From Branchiostoma floridae (taxonomy: Eukaryota; Chordata; Leptocardii; Amphioxiformes; Branchiostomatidae), in contig NC_049983.1 in assembly GCF_000003815.2 (NCBI RefSeq), positions 8,099,056 to 8,163,055 on the forward strand: a DNA stretch of 64,000 bases. Reading direction: 5' to 3'. The position numbers and the translations under genes were made by a program. Each line of letters begins with the position of its first letter. Positions within the stretch are counted from its first letter, which is position 1. Below, in pieces: positions 44,010 to 56,335 of the stretch. The notes beneath the pieces were generated by a model. That model saw only the letters and a program-made list of their open reading frames with translations. It was not told where the DNA came from and searched no databases.

Positions 44010-45640
44010 TTTATTTGCAAGTTCTTGCCCGAGGGCTAATTGCAACATGAAACATACAGAGAATATAATAAACATGTATAAAATGAAATACTTTGGTATA
44101 GATAACAATGGTGACAAGTGTAAACGAGTGACTATTCTATCAATGGTATGGACTGCTGAGAGCTACAATCTACGTATTTAGGGTTTGACTTCTTTTCTGG
44201 AAGCAGTGGAAGACGAAGCGTCCCACTTTTTCTATGATGCGTGGGTTATGTGACGTTAACAGCGTTATAGTTTTGTTTTCGTCGGTAAGCGTTTGGAAAT
44301 TTTTGTGGAATTTGCATGCCTCTTCAAATAACTCCTTTCTTTCCTGATCGTTAGAGAGGCAGTTAGAAATAAAATGTATTTCGTCTTCCACCGGTTTTGC
44401 CATACAATGGTTACAGGTTCTTTCGCCCACAGGTAGCTTTTTGTACCGCCCTCTCTCAATTTCAAGGGGGTGGGCGCTAATTCTAAGTTTGCACATTGCC
44501 GATCTGACCTCGAATTTATCTAGTAACGTTAAATAAGTTTCCATTGAGTATCCCTTCTTTAGTTTCTTGAAAAATCTTAACTTACCATTATCTGTGGACA
44601 GTCTATGGGAAAATGTCTGAATATATATCTTCTAACCTTTTTCTTAACGATGTACATATATGCTTATTGTCTAGCTGTGAATTCATAGAGTTCCATAGGT
44701 AAGAGTAACCAGTATTGTCTAGAATTTCCTTTACGTGTTGTAACCAGTATTTCTTACGGCTGTTATTCGGTAAAGATTGCTGACAGAGTAAAGCGTCTAC
44801 TTGTAAGGGATGTGTTGAGAAGTCCAACTGTTTGAGGCGCAGCCAATACTTAACTGTACGTATGGATATATCTATGTCTATTGGGTACATTCCAAGCTCT
44901 GCTCTACTAGCTATGTTACTTGAATTTCTATGTACACCGAGAACATTTTTACAAAAACGGTTCTGTGTAATTTCTGCTGGGCAACTGTCATCTGAATAAG
45001 CTTTACCCCAAATCTCACAACCATATAATATAATAGGTTTGATACATGTACTAAATAGTTTGAGCAGAGCCTTTGGAGACAGAGATGAATGCATCAGGGA
45101 TTTCAGACTGAAAATGGCTTTGCGTGCTTTCAAGGACAGTTGTTTCTTTGCTAGAGAATAGGTACCTGAGGGGGATAACGTCAGGCCTAAGTAAGAATAG
45201 GAGGTTGCAATATCTATAGTATCTTTACCGAAAGTAAAATTCATGTTTTTGAAGATTCGTCCGAGTTTGTTGAAAATCATAACTTTGGTTTTCTTTAGGT
45301 TCACCTGAAGTTTCCATTTCTCGCAAAATGCATGGAGTTTATCCAGAGCGCATTGTAAACCTGTTTCAGATTCTGAAAACAACACTACGTCGTCAGCATA
45401 TAGCAGGGAGGATACAAGTAGATTATGCAGGGAGGGTGGGGCACAGTCAGGGCTGTCTAAATCTTTTACCAGGTCATTTATGAATAAATTGAAAAGGGCA
45501 GGGCTGAGGTTACACCCCTGCCTTACGCCTCTGTCTGTTGTGAATAGGGGTGTCAGACCAGCTGGCGTTTTAACACATGTTTGTGGGTTGCTATACATGG
45601 ATTTTATTACACTGTACAATATAGATACAGATACAGAACC
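44010..45640 (-). pseudogene. CR1/L2-like reverse transcriptase, 5'-truncated, one frameshift
   Basis: The - strand frame from about 45640 to 44603 carries GVRQGCNLSPALFNLFINDL and the YADDVVLFS catalytic box, then the thumb and LYGCEIWG. The upstream endonuclease and first RT motifs are absent, so the insertion is 5'-truncated, as is usual for these elements. A frameshift near 44610 shifts the reading into a second frame (44544-44170) holding the zinc-knuckle tail RTCNHCMAKPVEDEIHFISNC. The 3' UTR ends at about 44010 with 'ttagccctcgggcaagaacttgcaa' read on the - strand. Derivatives at 38668-38905 and 57700-58460. Confidence 0.88.
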
Positions 45641-45687
45641 AGGAGCTCAACTGTGGAATGCTACCAGTTGAGCTACAGGGACATCCC
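45636..45687 (-). repeat. tRNA-derived SINE head
   Basis: Read on the - strand: TGTCCCTGTAGCTCAACTGG, then 'tagcattccacagttgagctcctggttc'. It matches the SINE at 9035-9170 and abuts the truncated 5' end of the CR1-like element. Confidence 0.6.
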
Positions 45688-45931
45688 CTCGTCCTCATGT
45701 TGAACCCCATTAATTCAGACGGACGTCCTTGACAGCGATTCGTTTGCAATAGGCTAACCTTGTCTCATCAGTCACTGAAGACAGAAAACTTCAATTTCCG
45801 TGTAGCTAAAAACTGCGGGTTATTTCTAGTGGCGCCTAAAGATTAGAACGTTCAACATTTGCACGCTTATCTTACTAAGAATTAATCAATGAATAAATAA
45901 ATAGAATAAATAAAACCTATATTGTCTTTTA

Positions 45932-46175
45932 ACCGGTGCAATGATCGAGTGGGTAGAGTGTTTGCCTTGCGGTCTGTAGATCCCGATTTCGTCCCCGGCA
46001 GAGTCATACCAAACACTTTAGAAATAGTACATGCTGGTTCCTCTGCTTAGCACTCAGCACTGAAGAGTTAAACACACACCACTACCAGCGGACTAGCCTT
46101 CTGCTATGGTGGCTTACAATAGGTGGCCCAAGGGCTACAGAAATGAAGATGGGCGCCACCCCTAAGCATCTGTTA
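45932..46175 (+). repeat. tRNA-derived SINE, third type
   Basis: Head 'gatcgagtgggtagagtgtttgcc' (A-box region) and 'gatttcgtcccc' (B-box region), body with 'tgctggttcctctgcttagcactcagcac', and tail 'ggcccaagggctacagaaatg.agatgggcgccacccc'. No coding. Confidence 0.78.
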
Positions 46176-47625
46176 CAGTTGTACGGGCAACATTATATTA
46201 TTTATTTACCTTTTACCAACATGAAATAACGTTGCAGCAACGAGCAAATATCATTTGGCCGTCTTCATACGATAGTTTGAAATTGTGGAACGATTTTAAC
46301 TATTTAGTTAATGTGTATATTAGCCCCGTGCGTTTTTCGGTAATAATATCTATGTAGTAATGGCATGTGATGTTCTAGTTCTAAAACATAATAAGTATAT
46401 GATAAGAAACCGATTTCTTTACATATCCACGGGTCTGAACTAGAGTTTTGAGATGAACAAGACATTTTATATCCTCTACGCGTGGTAGTTAGCTTCTCTC
46501 AAAAACAACGCCATGGCCTGCTAGCTACTTTAGTTTCCAGAGCAATCTAAAATGTCACAAAACGCACAATTTCTTTCCATATCCCGGGAAACCACGCAAC
46601 GTATAGTCAATAAAACGGAAAGGTTGTTCCCTTAAAAGCACTGTGTCGAGGTGGCGTTTTATATGGCGAATCGTGCCGCTTTCCTGTGGTCAATCGTAAA
46701 ACTCGACGACGCGCAACAGCCTGTACTGTCAACCTTTCAGCCAGTGTTGAGAAAAACAAGATGGGAGATCCTCGGCGACAACAAACTTGTTCAGATTCAA
46801 GCACCCCTTTTTAAAACTTTCTTGTAGACTCCATTGTCTTCTTACCTTTCTAGAAGAGAAGAAGAAAATATTCAGTTCATAGCTAAAAAAATATTCAAAT
46901 TTGGCGCATATGTAAATTAGTGTATTCTAAACAAACCTAGTCGTGGAGGTATCTCAAGTTCTTCTAAAAGGTGTCCTTCTGGCATTTGTGGCCATCTTCA
47001 GAAAGAACATTATTATGTTGGGCTCCTGTGCCCTGCTATTGAAATCAAATGACCTGCAATTCGGTATGGGAATGCCTATGACATATTCCGCCAGGAATCC
47101 ATTCACTTTATACACATTATATATATATCACAAAATATCATTAATTTGGGGGATTTTTTTCAGTTAAAAAAAACTTGTCGGGCAAAACACTTGTGGATTA
47201 CATATTTGGAGCATGACTAGGCCTTTTACTTCTCAAGCGAATCTCATAATAGGCCTGAACAAAATGTGTCGACCATAAAACGGAAAGGGGAGCTTTACGT
47301 ACCTAAATCCCCGGGGTAACACCAAACCGAACCGAAACGACTTCTTACGAGGTTCATCATTTCAACATAAAAGATCAGAGCGTTTCTGAAGTGCCCGGCA
47401 TACGCCCTGCATACCAAGCGCCTTTGAAAACACGTTGAGTGGGCAAGGAAGTAGATTACAAGATTACAATAAAGAGTTGGTCTCTTTCAAACGGGCCGCA
47501 ATATGGTTAGACGGCGCCCTGGGAAAATTGTTTGATTAAACCTTGCGTAAGACTAAGAGGTCAGTGAAGGGAATAAGATAGTGGCGAATGTCAGCATTAG
47601 ACAATGTGCGTTCTTTTGAAGCTTT
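46176..47625. other. no recognisable gene
   Basis: The - strand frame at 46607-46804 and the short + frames lack domains or splice support. 'ataaaacggaaaggt/g' occurs twice (46612, 47276), perhaps a repeat. Confidence 0.4.
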
Positions 47626-48819
47626 AAGGCCCCCTCTCACTTGACGTGCGGCACGCTTGCGGCATTGCTGCGTTCGTTCACTGCGGCACTGCTGTGTTAA
47701 TTTCGCCGATTTTGTCTTGCACTCACACTGACGTGCGGCACTGTTGCGTTTCTAAACTAAATGAACATGTTATTGGCAATTGCAGCGTTGTCAATTTATG
47801 AAAAATCACTGTAAAATGATGAGAATGCCCAAAAATGAGATTTATAATGAAAAGATTTCCCTTATGATAATGAATTATATGATACATATGCTATAAATAA
47901 CCTTGAACGACTTTTACTGTAAAGGAAATGACCCAAATGAACGGACACGAACCATATACCAGATTTGAATCGATGTGTACGTTTTGCACCATGTAACGTT
48001 ATGTGTAATTATGTATTTCAATATGTTTATTCACCAATTTTGCAAATTTCTAAAATGAAAATGTTTGATATTTCATACTTATTTTGTATGACGCGGAGTA
48101 TTTTCATTGTCGGCGGATGGCTTGCCAGCCTATTGATGTCTAAGTCTATCATATTTGTAAAAAGTGAGAAAAATATGGCCCATCGGTTTGAATGACTGCA
48201 ATTTTGTATTTTATCGGCGGCAGGCTACCAGCAATGATTAGCTTGTAACGTTATAACGCAAACGCAAACTCGTTATTATCCAACACAAATAAATTATTTT
48301 TGAACGTTGTACGATAATCTTTTTCTCTACATCCGTAGCTTAATCGATAAACCAGTTACTTATTTTTTGTTTTCAAGTATAAAATACTGACCAATTAAAT
48401 AAATCAAAAGATGTATTTCTAAGTTAACTCTGAATACGGATACAAGGTAAGTTTTGTGGAATTCGCAGTGTTTTTACTGGATCGAAAACCACTGTAAAAT
48501 TATTAGAAATGCATCTAAAATAGTTTTTCGGTGATAAAAGGATGTTTACTTTTGATTCTTGGTGTAAAATAGGCAAAATATATCCTTGATACTGTTTGGG
48601 GCACTGTTGCGGCACAGTTGCGGCACTGTTGCGGCATCTTGCCACTTGCGTTATTTTTAAACTTTTTAAAAAACGTCGCGCTTGCTTGCGGCACTTCTAG
48701 GTTTGCTTGCGGCACCTCTAGGTTTGCTTGCGGCACCTCTAGGTTCCGTGGCGGTACATCTGCGTTTTCGAACGCAGCAATGCCGCAAGCGTGCCGCACG
48801 TCAAGTGAGAGGGGGCCTT
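47626..48819. mobile_element. 1.2-kb inverted-repeat element M7 with TTGCGGCAC subterminal repeats
   Basis: Ends 'aaggccccctctcacttgacgtgcggcacgcttgcggcattgctgcgttcg' and its complement form terminal inverted repeats of about 50 bases. Just inside the right end are many copies of TTGCGGCAC, some in blocks (48600-48640, and 48690-48740 in 22-base units with 'cctctaggtttgc'). The interior is AT-rich and non-coding, so it is a non-autonomous DNA transposon. Frames at 48515-48863 on both strands are repeat by-products. Confidence 0.85.
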
Positions 48820-48879
48820 TAGTTAATACAAACCAGATTTCCAGGACTTCACTCATTAAATGATTCCCATTGATTATAC

Positions 48880-49330
48880 AAATAAGGTCCTCATTTGCAT
48901 GACTTGATAATCTTCTCTACCCAAATAGTACAAATAGTTCTAAGTATGAAAACTTCATCTCAGCAAAGAAGGCTATTGTACGTAGCCTTTCCGCATAAAT
49001 CATGTACATGTGACCCTGATTTGCATGATTTAGGCCTATTGGAGCTTTTTAACTTCGAGTTCGTGTGAGCTAGGTCGTAACTTGCATAATCGGTATCTAC
49101 AGACATTCCTTCCTTTCTCAGTTACACATGTGACAAGTTTGAGAGTCCTTTCATGGGATGCATTTGATTTATAAACATTCCTCGTTAGCTAATTGATACG
49201 TATCCTTTATGTCTGCCGTTACTCAGGCTATCTTGTATTCACATACCAAAATCGTGACGATCCGTCGCATCGAGTTATGATGTTGGACATAACTCGATGC
49301 TGGTTGAAGTTGGTCCGAAAAACTTCTCTC
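48880..49330. repeat. 'ATGCAAAT' interspersed family
   Basis: Phrases such as 'ctcatttgcatgactt', 'cttgcataatcggtatctaca', 'acatgtgacaagtttgagagtcctttcatggg' and 'cataccaaaatcgtgacgatccgtc' match 57080-57380. Confidence 0.7.
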
Positions 49331-49429
49331 CCCAACTTTATTTAAACTTTTTCTCAACTCATTCACTTCCCTGACTATCAGATGGCACAATGGCTCACCC
49401 AAAATCCGCAGACGATAATCGTGAAAAAC

Positions 49430-49765
49430 ATACTACGCACAAGAAAATCAAGAAGTCGTAGAGCCGGTACAAAGTAATGGTTGTTTATGAAGTTCCTCAT
49501 TCCTGAGTGAGCCATCGTTAAAGCTAACAAGCTACTCGGAGTCACCCTCCGTCAGTGCCTACGACATGTCGACAGTTTTCAGGTCTTTCAACTCCAAAAA
49601 TAAACTAGACAGGCCGCGTAGGCTACCAGAGAAGAGTATGAACTAGCCTTTGAGTGGCTTGTTATCTGTTAACGATGGTTCAGTTAGGAAAGAGTAACTT
49701 CGTAAACAGTCATGACTTTGGTAACGGCTCCACGACTCATTCACTTTTCTTCACCAGGGAAATTT
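49430..49765. mobile_element. diverged inverted-repeat element
   Basis: 49430-49525 read in reverse complement aligns with 49676-49765 (shared 'aacttc.taaaca', 'gtaccggct.tacgactc', 'cttttcttc') at roughly 70 percent by eye, with a spacer of about 150 bases. Confidence 0.55.
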
Positions 49766-51808
49766 AAAGAGTTGACAATGTGTTCGTCTTGAAATTACAA
49801 GGCAAACTATCGCAGATCTAATAGGGACGGGGAGTTGAACAAGTCCCTAGAACGCCGTGGAACGCTGAAAATAAGTACCAGCCACCCCACACACACCGCC
49901 ATCCCAAAATCATTTTGCAGTTATGTATGCCAAATATTACATTTGGGTCCTTTTAGTAAATATTTAATGCATACCTACACTAAATCTTAGGTCATTCCGT
50001 TGTAACACCAGGGCACAGGAGTTAAAGATATACACTTTTTTGTCCTTCCTTAGTCAGAAAATTTCCAGAAATGTCATTTCAGTTGGTCCAGAAACTAAAG
50101 GGATGAATCGGTTTAATGATTAGAAAGGAGAGAAATGAGAAGAAACACCAGGAAAAAACAATATATCTCACTCCCGTGAGTACGGTTTGGACTTAAATAT
50201 AATATATTCCACTCCCAAAGATACAGTATGCCGTATGGTAGAGTGAAATATAATTGCGGCAGAGAATTCGCCACTTTCAAGAGCGGGGTGCAATAGTCGT
50301 ACATGGTTAGAAGGCGTCTTGGAAAGAAGTTGTTGGCTCGAACCAATTGCACGTGAGTGGAGGAAATCATATGGTAACAAATATTACCATAAGATGATAT
50401 GCCTTCGTATTAAGCTTTAGTAAAACAATAGGTACGAGGAGGCTTTCAATACACCGAAAGAAGCATTCTCATTTTGTAAATTACTCAGTCTATGACTAAA
50501 TGGTGTCGAAGGCGCCAAAAAAGTCCAAATGAAGACTTCAATTTCCAAGAACACGGCGTTAAAAACTCGACGTACGAGATAAAATAGACTACAGCGATAT
50601 TTCATTAAAGCTATAGATACTTTTAAGCATTAAAATACGTCCTGTTATACTTCATATTTCATACAGACTGCCACACGAATGCTGTTACCTCGAGCCAGAA
50701 AGCCAAAAGACGGAAATTAATCCAGAACAGTGTGTAATATAATTTCTACCATGGAATCAAGCAAAGTCCAGAAGTATAAGGGCTATTTCCTTCTGTGCCA
50801 AATAAAGACATCACTGTATTATCAGCTCGCCACAGAATTTCCTTAATGTGCTGATTTGAAATGATGTTATATATTCCCCTCCGGTTCTTCTCCGGCGGGT
50901 GTAATGCGTTTGTGCGTTAGTACATTTCACAATGTGGAGACTCCCCCCCCCCCTCTCACACACACACAGCAGTATTTTCAGATATCACAACGTAACAGAC
51001 CGCCCCCCCTCCCTGAAAGTAGTGTGGTATAATCCGTACACATGAAGGTCAAAAACTTCGATTTGAGACACCCTGTGCGGATTGGGACTTATTTAGCATC
51101 AAGTGTTATAACGAGTGATAAGTTTATGGATAGACTAAGATCTTTACAAAAGACTCTTTATAAACAAAACAAACAAACAAACTCCCAATATTTCATGTAG
51201 GTATGAGGTCTTCGATTTCTTGTTGCTTTCAAAGTAGGAAGTTTGTTCAGGAGATTTCGTAACGCCCTAATTTTCTGCTCTACGCTATTTGCGACAATTT
51301 TGATACCTTGAAAAAAAATATCCATAGGCCATAAAAAACATGACGTCATACACACGTAGATTCCGGTGTTATCTCAGAGCAAAAACCGGATGAAAAATAC
51401 CATCACGTTAACTGCTCTTTAGGGTTGTGTTAATCCACGTGAGTCTCCTGTAGCACGTGTCATTATTTGTTCCAATTAACTGGGAGACGTACCACGTTTC
51501 GAATCCTTGTTTTTCCAGCTTTCGGAAGCGACGTACATGTTTCACTCGTGCTCGAGCAGGTGCCTAGCCTCGAGCACGTTATAACAACCTCATTAGGCCT
51601 ACGCCACATTTCCAAATTATTAGTGAATATTTTTTACATATACATTTCCATTTCTTTTTTTTTTTTTGGTTTCCACTATCAGCCCGGCCGGGCCCCGGTT
51701 TGGAAATGGGACGTTAGCCTTTATACACAGTTTTTGCCGATATCTGTGGAGATGTAGGGAGGGATCTGGAACGTTGGCTGCAGGACACCCGTGGCGCTTG
51801 TAGTCATA
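49766..51808. other. no recognisable gene
   Basis: No domain, RNA gene or clear element boundary; a C-rich and (CA)n patch lies at 50943-50968. Confidence 0.4.
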
Positions 51809-52386
51809 CGAGGGGCGTTCAATAAGTAATAACTCTGACTCATTTTCCATAGCAGGAGATTAATGAAACTTGGCACAGTTATTAGTCTTTCTCTTCATAG
51901 GAAGCACCCAGAGTTATGCATTTCTCCCATCGTTTGATGCAGCTCTGGACACCGTTTTTGTAGGACACCCCAGGTTGGTCCTCCAACAGATGCCTCATCA
52001 ATGGCAGAAGAGGAACGACCAGGTCTGGGAGCTGTTTCCACAGACTTCCAGCCATGTTTGAATTCAGTATGCCAACGTTTTACAAGGTCATTTGATGGGG
52101 CATCATCACCATAAGTTTCTGTCATTTCATCAAAAGTCTCCTTTGGTGTGCGTCGTTTCAAATACAAAAACCGGATCACTGCGCAAAACTCAACTGGCTC
52201 GATTTCACACCTGGTCCATTTCACACCTAACTCAGTTCAAACACAAGTAAATGAGAAACCACAATTAGTTCAGAACTCTTTTTTGCAACATAAGCTATAG
52301 AGATATGAATCATTACACATGCAAAATTTCATCTAGATCAGACAACTGGAAGAGGGTCAGAGTTTTTACTTATTGAACGCCCCTCG
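51809..52386 (-). mobile_element. mariner deletion derivative, copy 2
   Basis: Same terminal inverted repeats and TA duplications (51807-51808, 52387-52388) as copy 1, opposite orientation and nearly the same length. Confidence 0.92.
51895..52224 (-). pseudogene. mariner transposase N-terminal domain, open to its end
   Basis: A 109-residue frame with the same helix-turn-helix block as copy 1 (AVIRFLYLKRRTPKETFDEM, SVETAPRPGR) and a short C-terminal end ELHQTMGEMHNSGCF. The catalytic domain is absent. This copy has no premature stop before the end of the shared frame. Confidence 0.87.
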
Positions 52387-53205
52387 TAAACAGCTATATA
52401 GCCTAATGAGCCCGCGTTATATGCTAATGAGCCTTCCCGAAGTCAAGACACATCTACACACGCGCGGAAGCTGTCGGGGACCCCTGCCAAGCTATCGGGG
52501 ACCCCTGCTAAGCTATCGGGCGAATGCTCCGGACCTTTCGGGATAAATTCTGCCGATATCTTTATGGCGATATTGCAGTTCCATCTAGACGCTGAAAAAA
52601 AGCTGTCGGCGAGAGGTTTTCGGCTCGCCGATATCGGGAAAAACCGTGTCTAGGTCGTGCCTAGCTCAGATGGGTACATACTGGTTGTACTACAAGATGA
52701 ATAAAATTTTATTTGGTCTTTCAGAGGTCGCACAGCGGTCATAATCTCTAGTGGAAACGGATGAAAGGATTTATATGTGTGCAGATCTCTCTCTCTGGGA
52801 AACAGGGCGGACATGACTGTTACGGCTTAGCTAAAGCCCCCTTGTGCCGTAATCAGGGCATTTAGAGAATTACTCCGTAAAACGTTATGTACAACAGTGG
52901 GGTTATATATGTTTTGTAATGCTTTTAATTAGTGAGTAGTTGGATATCCTGTACCTACCTACCTACTAGTCCCTTGACCTCCAGGTCGTTGGGGGGACAA
53001 GGTAGACATGAAGATCGAGATTTGCCTCCAGGTTCTTCTTTCCCTAGCCAGGGAATATCCTGCATGTTTCTTCAAACGCTGATCCCATGTTTTATATTCT
53101 GACAGATCCCAGATTTCCTGGGAACCATATCATCGGGAGCTCCACGCTAACTCTACGGTGATGGTCTCTGGCCAGCCATTGACTATGAGAGGTGTCTGAT
53201 TTCCG
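52387..53205. other. no gene; short 20-22 bp repeat near 52465-52520
   Basis: 'aagctatcggggacccctgc' occurs about 2.5 times. 'gccgatatc' recurs in inverted form nearby. No coding feature. Confidence 0.45.
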
Positions 53206-53254
53206 ATCTATCTATCTATCTGTCTATCTATCTATATATCTATCTATCTATCTG

Positions 53255-53346
<92 letters not shown>

Positions 53347-53491
53347 CCTATCTATCTATCTACCTATCTATCTATCTACCTATCTATCTGTCTATCTATC
53401 TATCTATCTATCTTCCTATCCATCCATCCATCCAGCCATCCAGCCATCCATCCATCCATCCATCATCCATCCATCCATCCATCTCTCTCTC

Positions 53492-53527
<36 letters not shown>

Positions 53528-53530
53528 AAT
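53206..53530. repeat. compound microsatellite
   Basis: Long (ATCT)n, then (CATC)n, short (CT)n and (TA)n, and (CA)n. The long open frame here is a tetranucleotide artefact. Confidence 0.97.
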
Positions 53531-53535
53531 GGATT

Positions 53536-53579
53536 GTGTCTGATTATATATATATATATATATATATATAATCAGACAC
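53536..53579. repeat. perfect 44-bp AT palindrome
   Basis: GTGTCTGAT, (AT)n, ATCAGACAC reads the same on both strands, immediately after the microsatellite. Confidence 0.9.
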
Positions 53580-53935
53580 GTTAATGTCTTTCAACAAGTG
53601 GCCTCCATGGTATGTCTATGATTATATCAATATATTACAAGCTGGTATCATGGCAAACTGAAATACTTGTTTAAACGTCTGAAACTGAAACGCCATTGCT
53701 GTTAAAAAAACTGTTAGACGGTTCGAATTTACATCACTTCTTTCCGACATAATAAGAGCTATATACCGACCAACAACTTAACCATATACAGCTTGTCCAG
53801 AACACGTGGCATAAAAACTGGAAGTTCTGCTTCAGTGTCAAAGAGAGCCACTAGGAGGCCCAAAATGTAACGTTAACCAATTTGAGGTCTCATCAAGATC
53901 TAACCATAACAAGGCAATCCATCCAGGCATTCAGT

Positions 53936-54037
53936 CGTGAACAGGGCCTTCTGTGGTTGGGAGTTGGTCGTGAACAAGGCCTTCTGTGGTTGGGAGTTGG
54001 TCGTGAACAAGGTCATCTGTGGTTGGGAGTTTGTCGG
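53936..54037 (-). repeat. 33-bp minisatellite, about three units
   Basis: Unit 'tcgtgaacaaggccttctgtggttgggagttgg'. The 33-base period keeps an open frame on the - strand (53931-54116) that reads as QLPTTEGLVHD repeats, with a non-repetitive lead. No signal peptide or splice evidence, so coding status is open. Confidence 0.8.
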
Positions 54038-54885
54038 TGGGGATGTCTGTTAGCTGGGTGAGCCAGCCGACTATGAATACTGACCAATCAAAGTCGTGAA
54101 GGAAGTCATACTCCAAGATGCAATCAGATAAGCGATGGAAGCCGAACTAGGCATAGAATCAAAGCTACTCCCAATCCTTGAGAAGCGGGGAGGTCGTGGG
54201 AAAATCCTGGAAGTAATTGAAAAGTCCTAAATGTGTGACAGGGGCTTAGCCAATGTCAAACTTGCTTCAAAACATCGCGTTTTCGTACCAGCTGCAGTCA
54301 TGTCCCACTTAACCGGGTTCTGTCTTTTCCTGTCCTTGTATTGAGAACCCGGCTTTAGGTTCTGCTGAGCTTGAATGATATCATTAGTGCACAAAAGCTC
54401 TCAAGTTCCAAATTAAGGTGTTTACAGCACCGAAGTATGACGCACGGCAGCGGCCCTATAGCCTACAGACCTTGGAAAGAGGATCCGTACACGTGGAAAC
54501 TACAACAGGTACGTATGCCAGGCGTTGGCGTTGGAACAAACAACTACTGGTTACCAAGTAACGTCTACTAAGGAGGTAGTCTGATATCTTATTCCCCCAG
54601 GAATCATCCTTTATTGAAAGAATTCTCATGTTTCTTCTGAACAGGTAATTGCATGCTATTGAAGCTTTTAGTTACCGCTATCGCGGCCACGTGGGTAAAC
54701 TTTCTAGAATACAATGTACGAGATAACTTCATTGCACATCGCAGTATTGCTACTGAATCAAAAGCCAGTGTATAGCCCATCCTCTATGAAGTGACACCGG
54801 TTTCATGAGTCACTGTCATGGCCGGTATAACCGCCCTTCTGCGTAACACACCAGCAATGATTACAAACACGAAGTGATTGATTAC
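54038..54885. other. no recognisable gene
   Basis: Nothing conserved seen. Confidence 0.4.
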
Positions 54886-55380
54886 CTTCGCCAAGAAGAC
54901 TCTGTTGGTGGTTGCGTATGTCTAACGTTACGTTATTGTGTGTAGTGTGTTTGAACACGATAACGTGAGAATGCCTGGGTGAATTGTATTGATATTTGAT
55001 CTGCACGTAACTCAAGTCTTCGTGAAACCTCCAAATGATTTTGCTCTCCTAGCGGCTTGTTATGGTATTGCAGCGGAACTTCCGTGTTCTTGACATACTA
55101 TGTTCTTGGGAAGGTGAGTAAGTCGTGTTGATATGCCCCCTAGCGGCTTTTTTTGGCCAAGCCAGTTTTGTTTCAAACTAGCGGAAAAGAATACAAGTAA
55201 CTTTTTTTTCTGTATTCACTTTGACAAACAAGACAGACGTAGTGGTGGCGCACGCAAGTCATCTACATATATTCACGCCACCACTATACATAAATATATA
55301 CAAGAAAGTAAACATAATCAAATAACTCAAGAAGGGGTTGACAGATCGTCCGGATTTTTTGGTATGTAGATAGCATGAGT
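54886..55380 (-). repeat. interspersed family R1 copy
   Basis: 'ttaccttcgccaagaagactctg', 'ctagcggcttgttatggtattgcagc' and 'ccctagcggcttttttt' are family landmarks. Confidence 0.68.
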
Positions 55381-55935
55381 AATAATTTACATAGCCATAT
55401 GTTGATTATGCAAATCATGAGCTAATTTGCATGATCAATGAAGATGATTTAGAAATCCTCCACACTCTATGATAGGAATTCCAAACACTTTACACATGTA
55501 GCTGAGAAGGCGAGGATTATCGATAGAAACTCAGTTTATTCTAGCTCGCCAACTATGAATAAAACGTCAACAGTCTTTTTTAATATGATCATCCTTGACA
55601 TTTGCAGATAGGAAAATCTAGTTATTTTCTGCCATTGACCATGGGCGGTTGATAATCCAGTTGCTTTGAAGCCTTTTCATTGTTTAAATGTTGTTAAGGT
55701 AAACTCCCACACCGGTGCCTTTGGCGGCACCCATCTCTGATCCTACGCCCTTGGGCCACATAATTTTATATAATCACTGCAGCAGGAGGCTAGCCCACTG
55801 GTCGCGGGTGTTGAAACAAATTGTATTTTCCTCAAACTTTCTTATAGAGTGAAACTTGCTGTCATCAGGTTCTGTAGCATCCTCGTTAGTTAGCTTTAAA
55901 CAAGGCCTGTAGCCAAATGTGCAAAGGTTAGGTGT
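55381..55935. other. repeat remnants, no gene
   Basis: 55390-55500 resembles the 'ATGCAAAT' family. The rest is unassigned. Confidence 0.45.
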
Positions 55936-56035
55936 GACCTGAGGCCGATCAGTACAGCGTAATATCCTGTTGCCGCCGTACCGCCTACCTGCGAATCTGA
56001 TGAGTCACGCCGAAGGGCAGTTATACAGGCTATAC
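55936..56035 (+). repeat. CR1-like 3' UTR fragment
   Basis: 'ctgttgccgccgtaccgcctacctgcgaatctgatgagtcacgccgaagggcagttatacaggct' matches the 3' UTR at 43930-44000. Confidence 0.72.
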
Positions 56036-56335
56036 AGAGACAGATACAAAAGGCTGTATTGATAATTGAAATGAAAAGGAAATAAAACTAAAAGGAAAGG
56101 AAATATCCGGTTGAATTTAAAAGGAAACGTCATCTGTGATTCAACCTGACATTGGCCAAAGGGAATACAGTTCATCCTGTTGGCTTATGACATTTTGACC
56201 AAAAACAGAGGAGAAAATAATGAGACGCTAACTGGCGGCTATGTATTAACAAGCGCCGATCTCGTCAAAGAGAGACTTCTGCCAATCGGTAATTGGTCAT
56301 TACGTTTCAATGCTGCAAGAACCGCGCATCGTTCG
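56036..56335. other. no recognisable gene
   Basis: AG-rich near 56040-56110; no feature seen. Confidence 0.4.

Noticed and set aside
46607-46804. 65-residue frame on the - strand
   Set aside because: Arginine-rich composition without domain, signal peptide or splice support.
48515-48863. Frames on both strands with repeated residues
   Set aside because: They come from the TTGCGGCAC and 22-base repeats within a DNA element.
53192-53584. 130-residue open frame
   Set aside because: Pure translation of tetranucleotide microsatellite.
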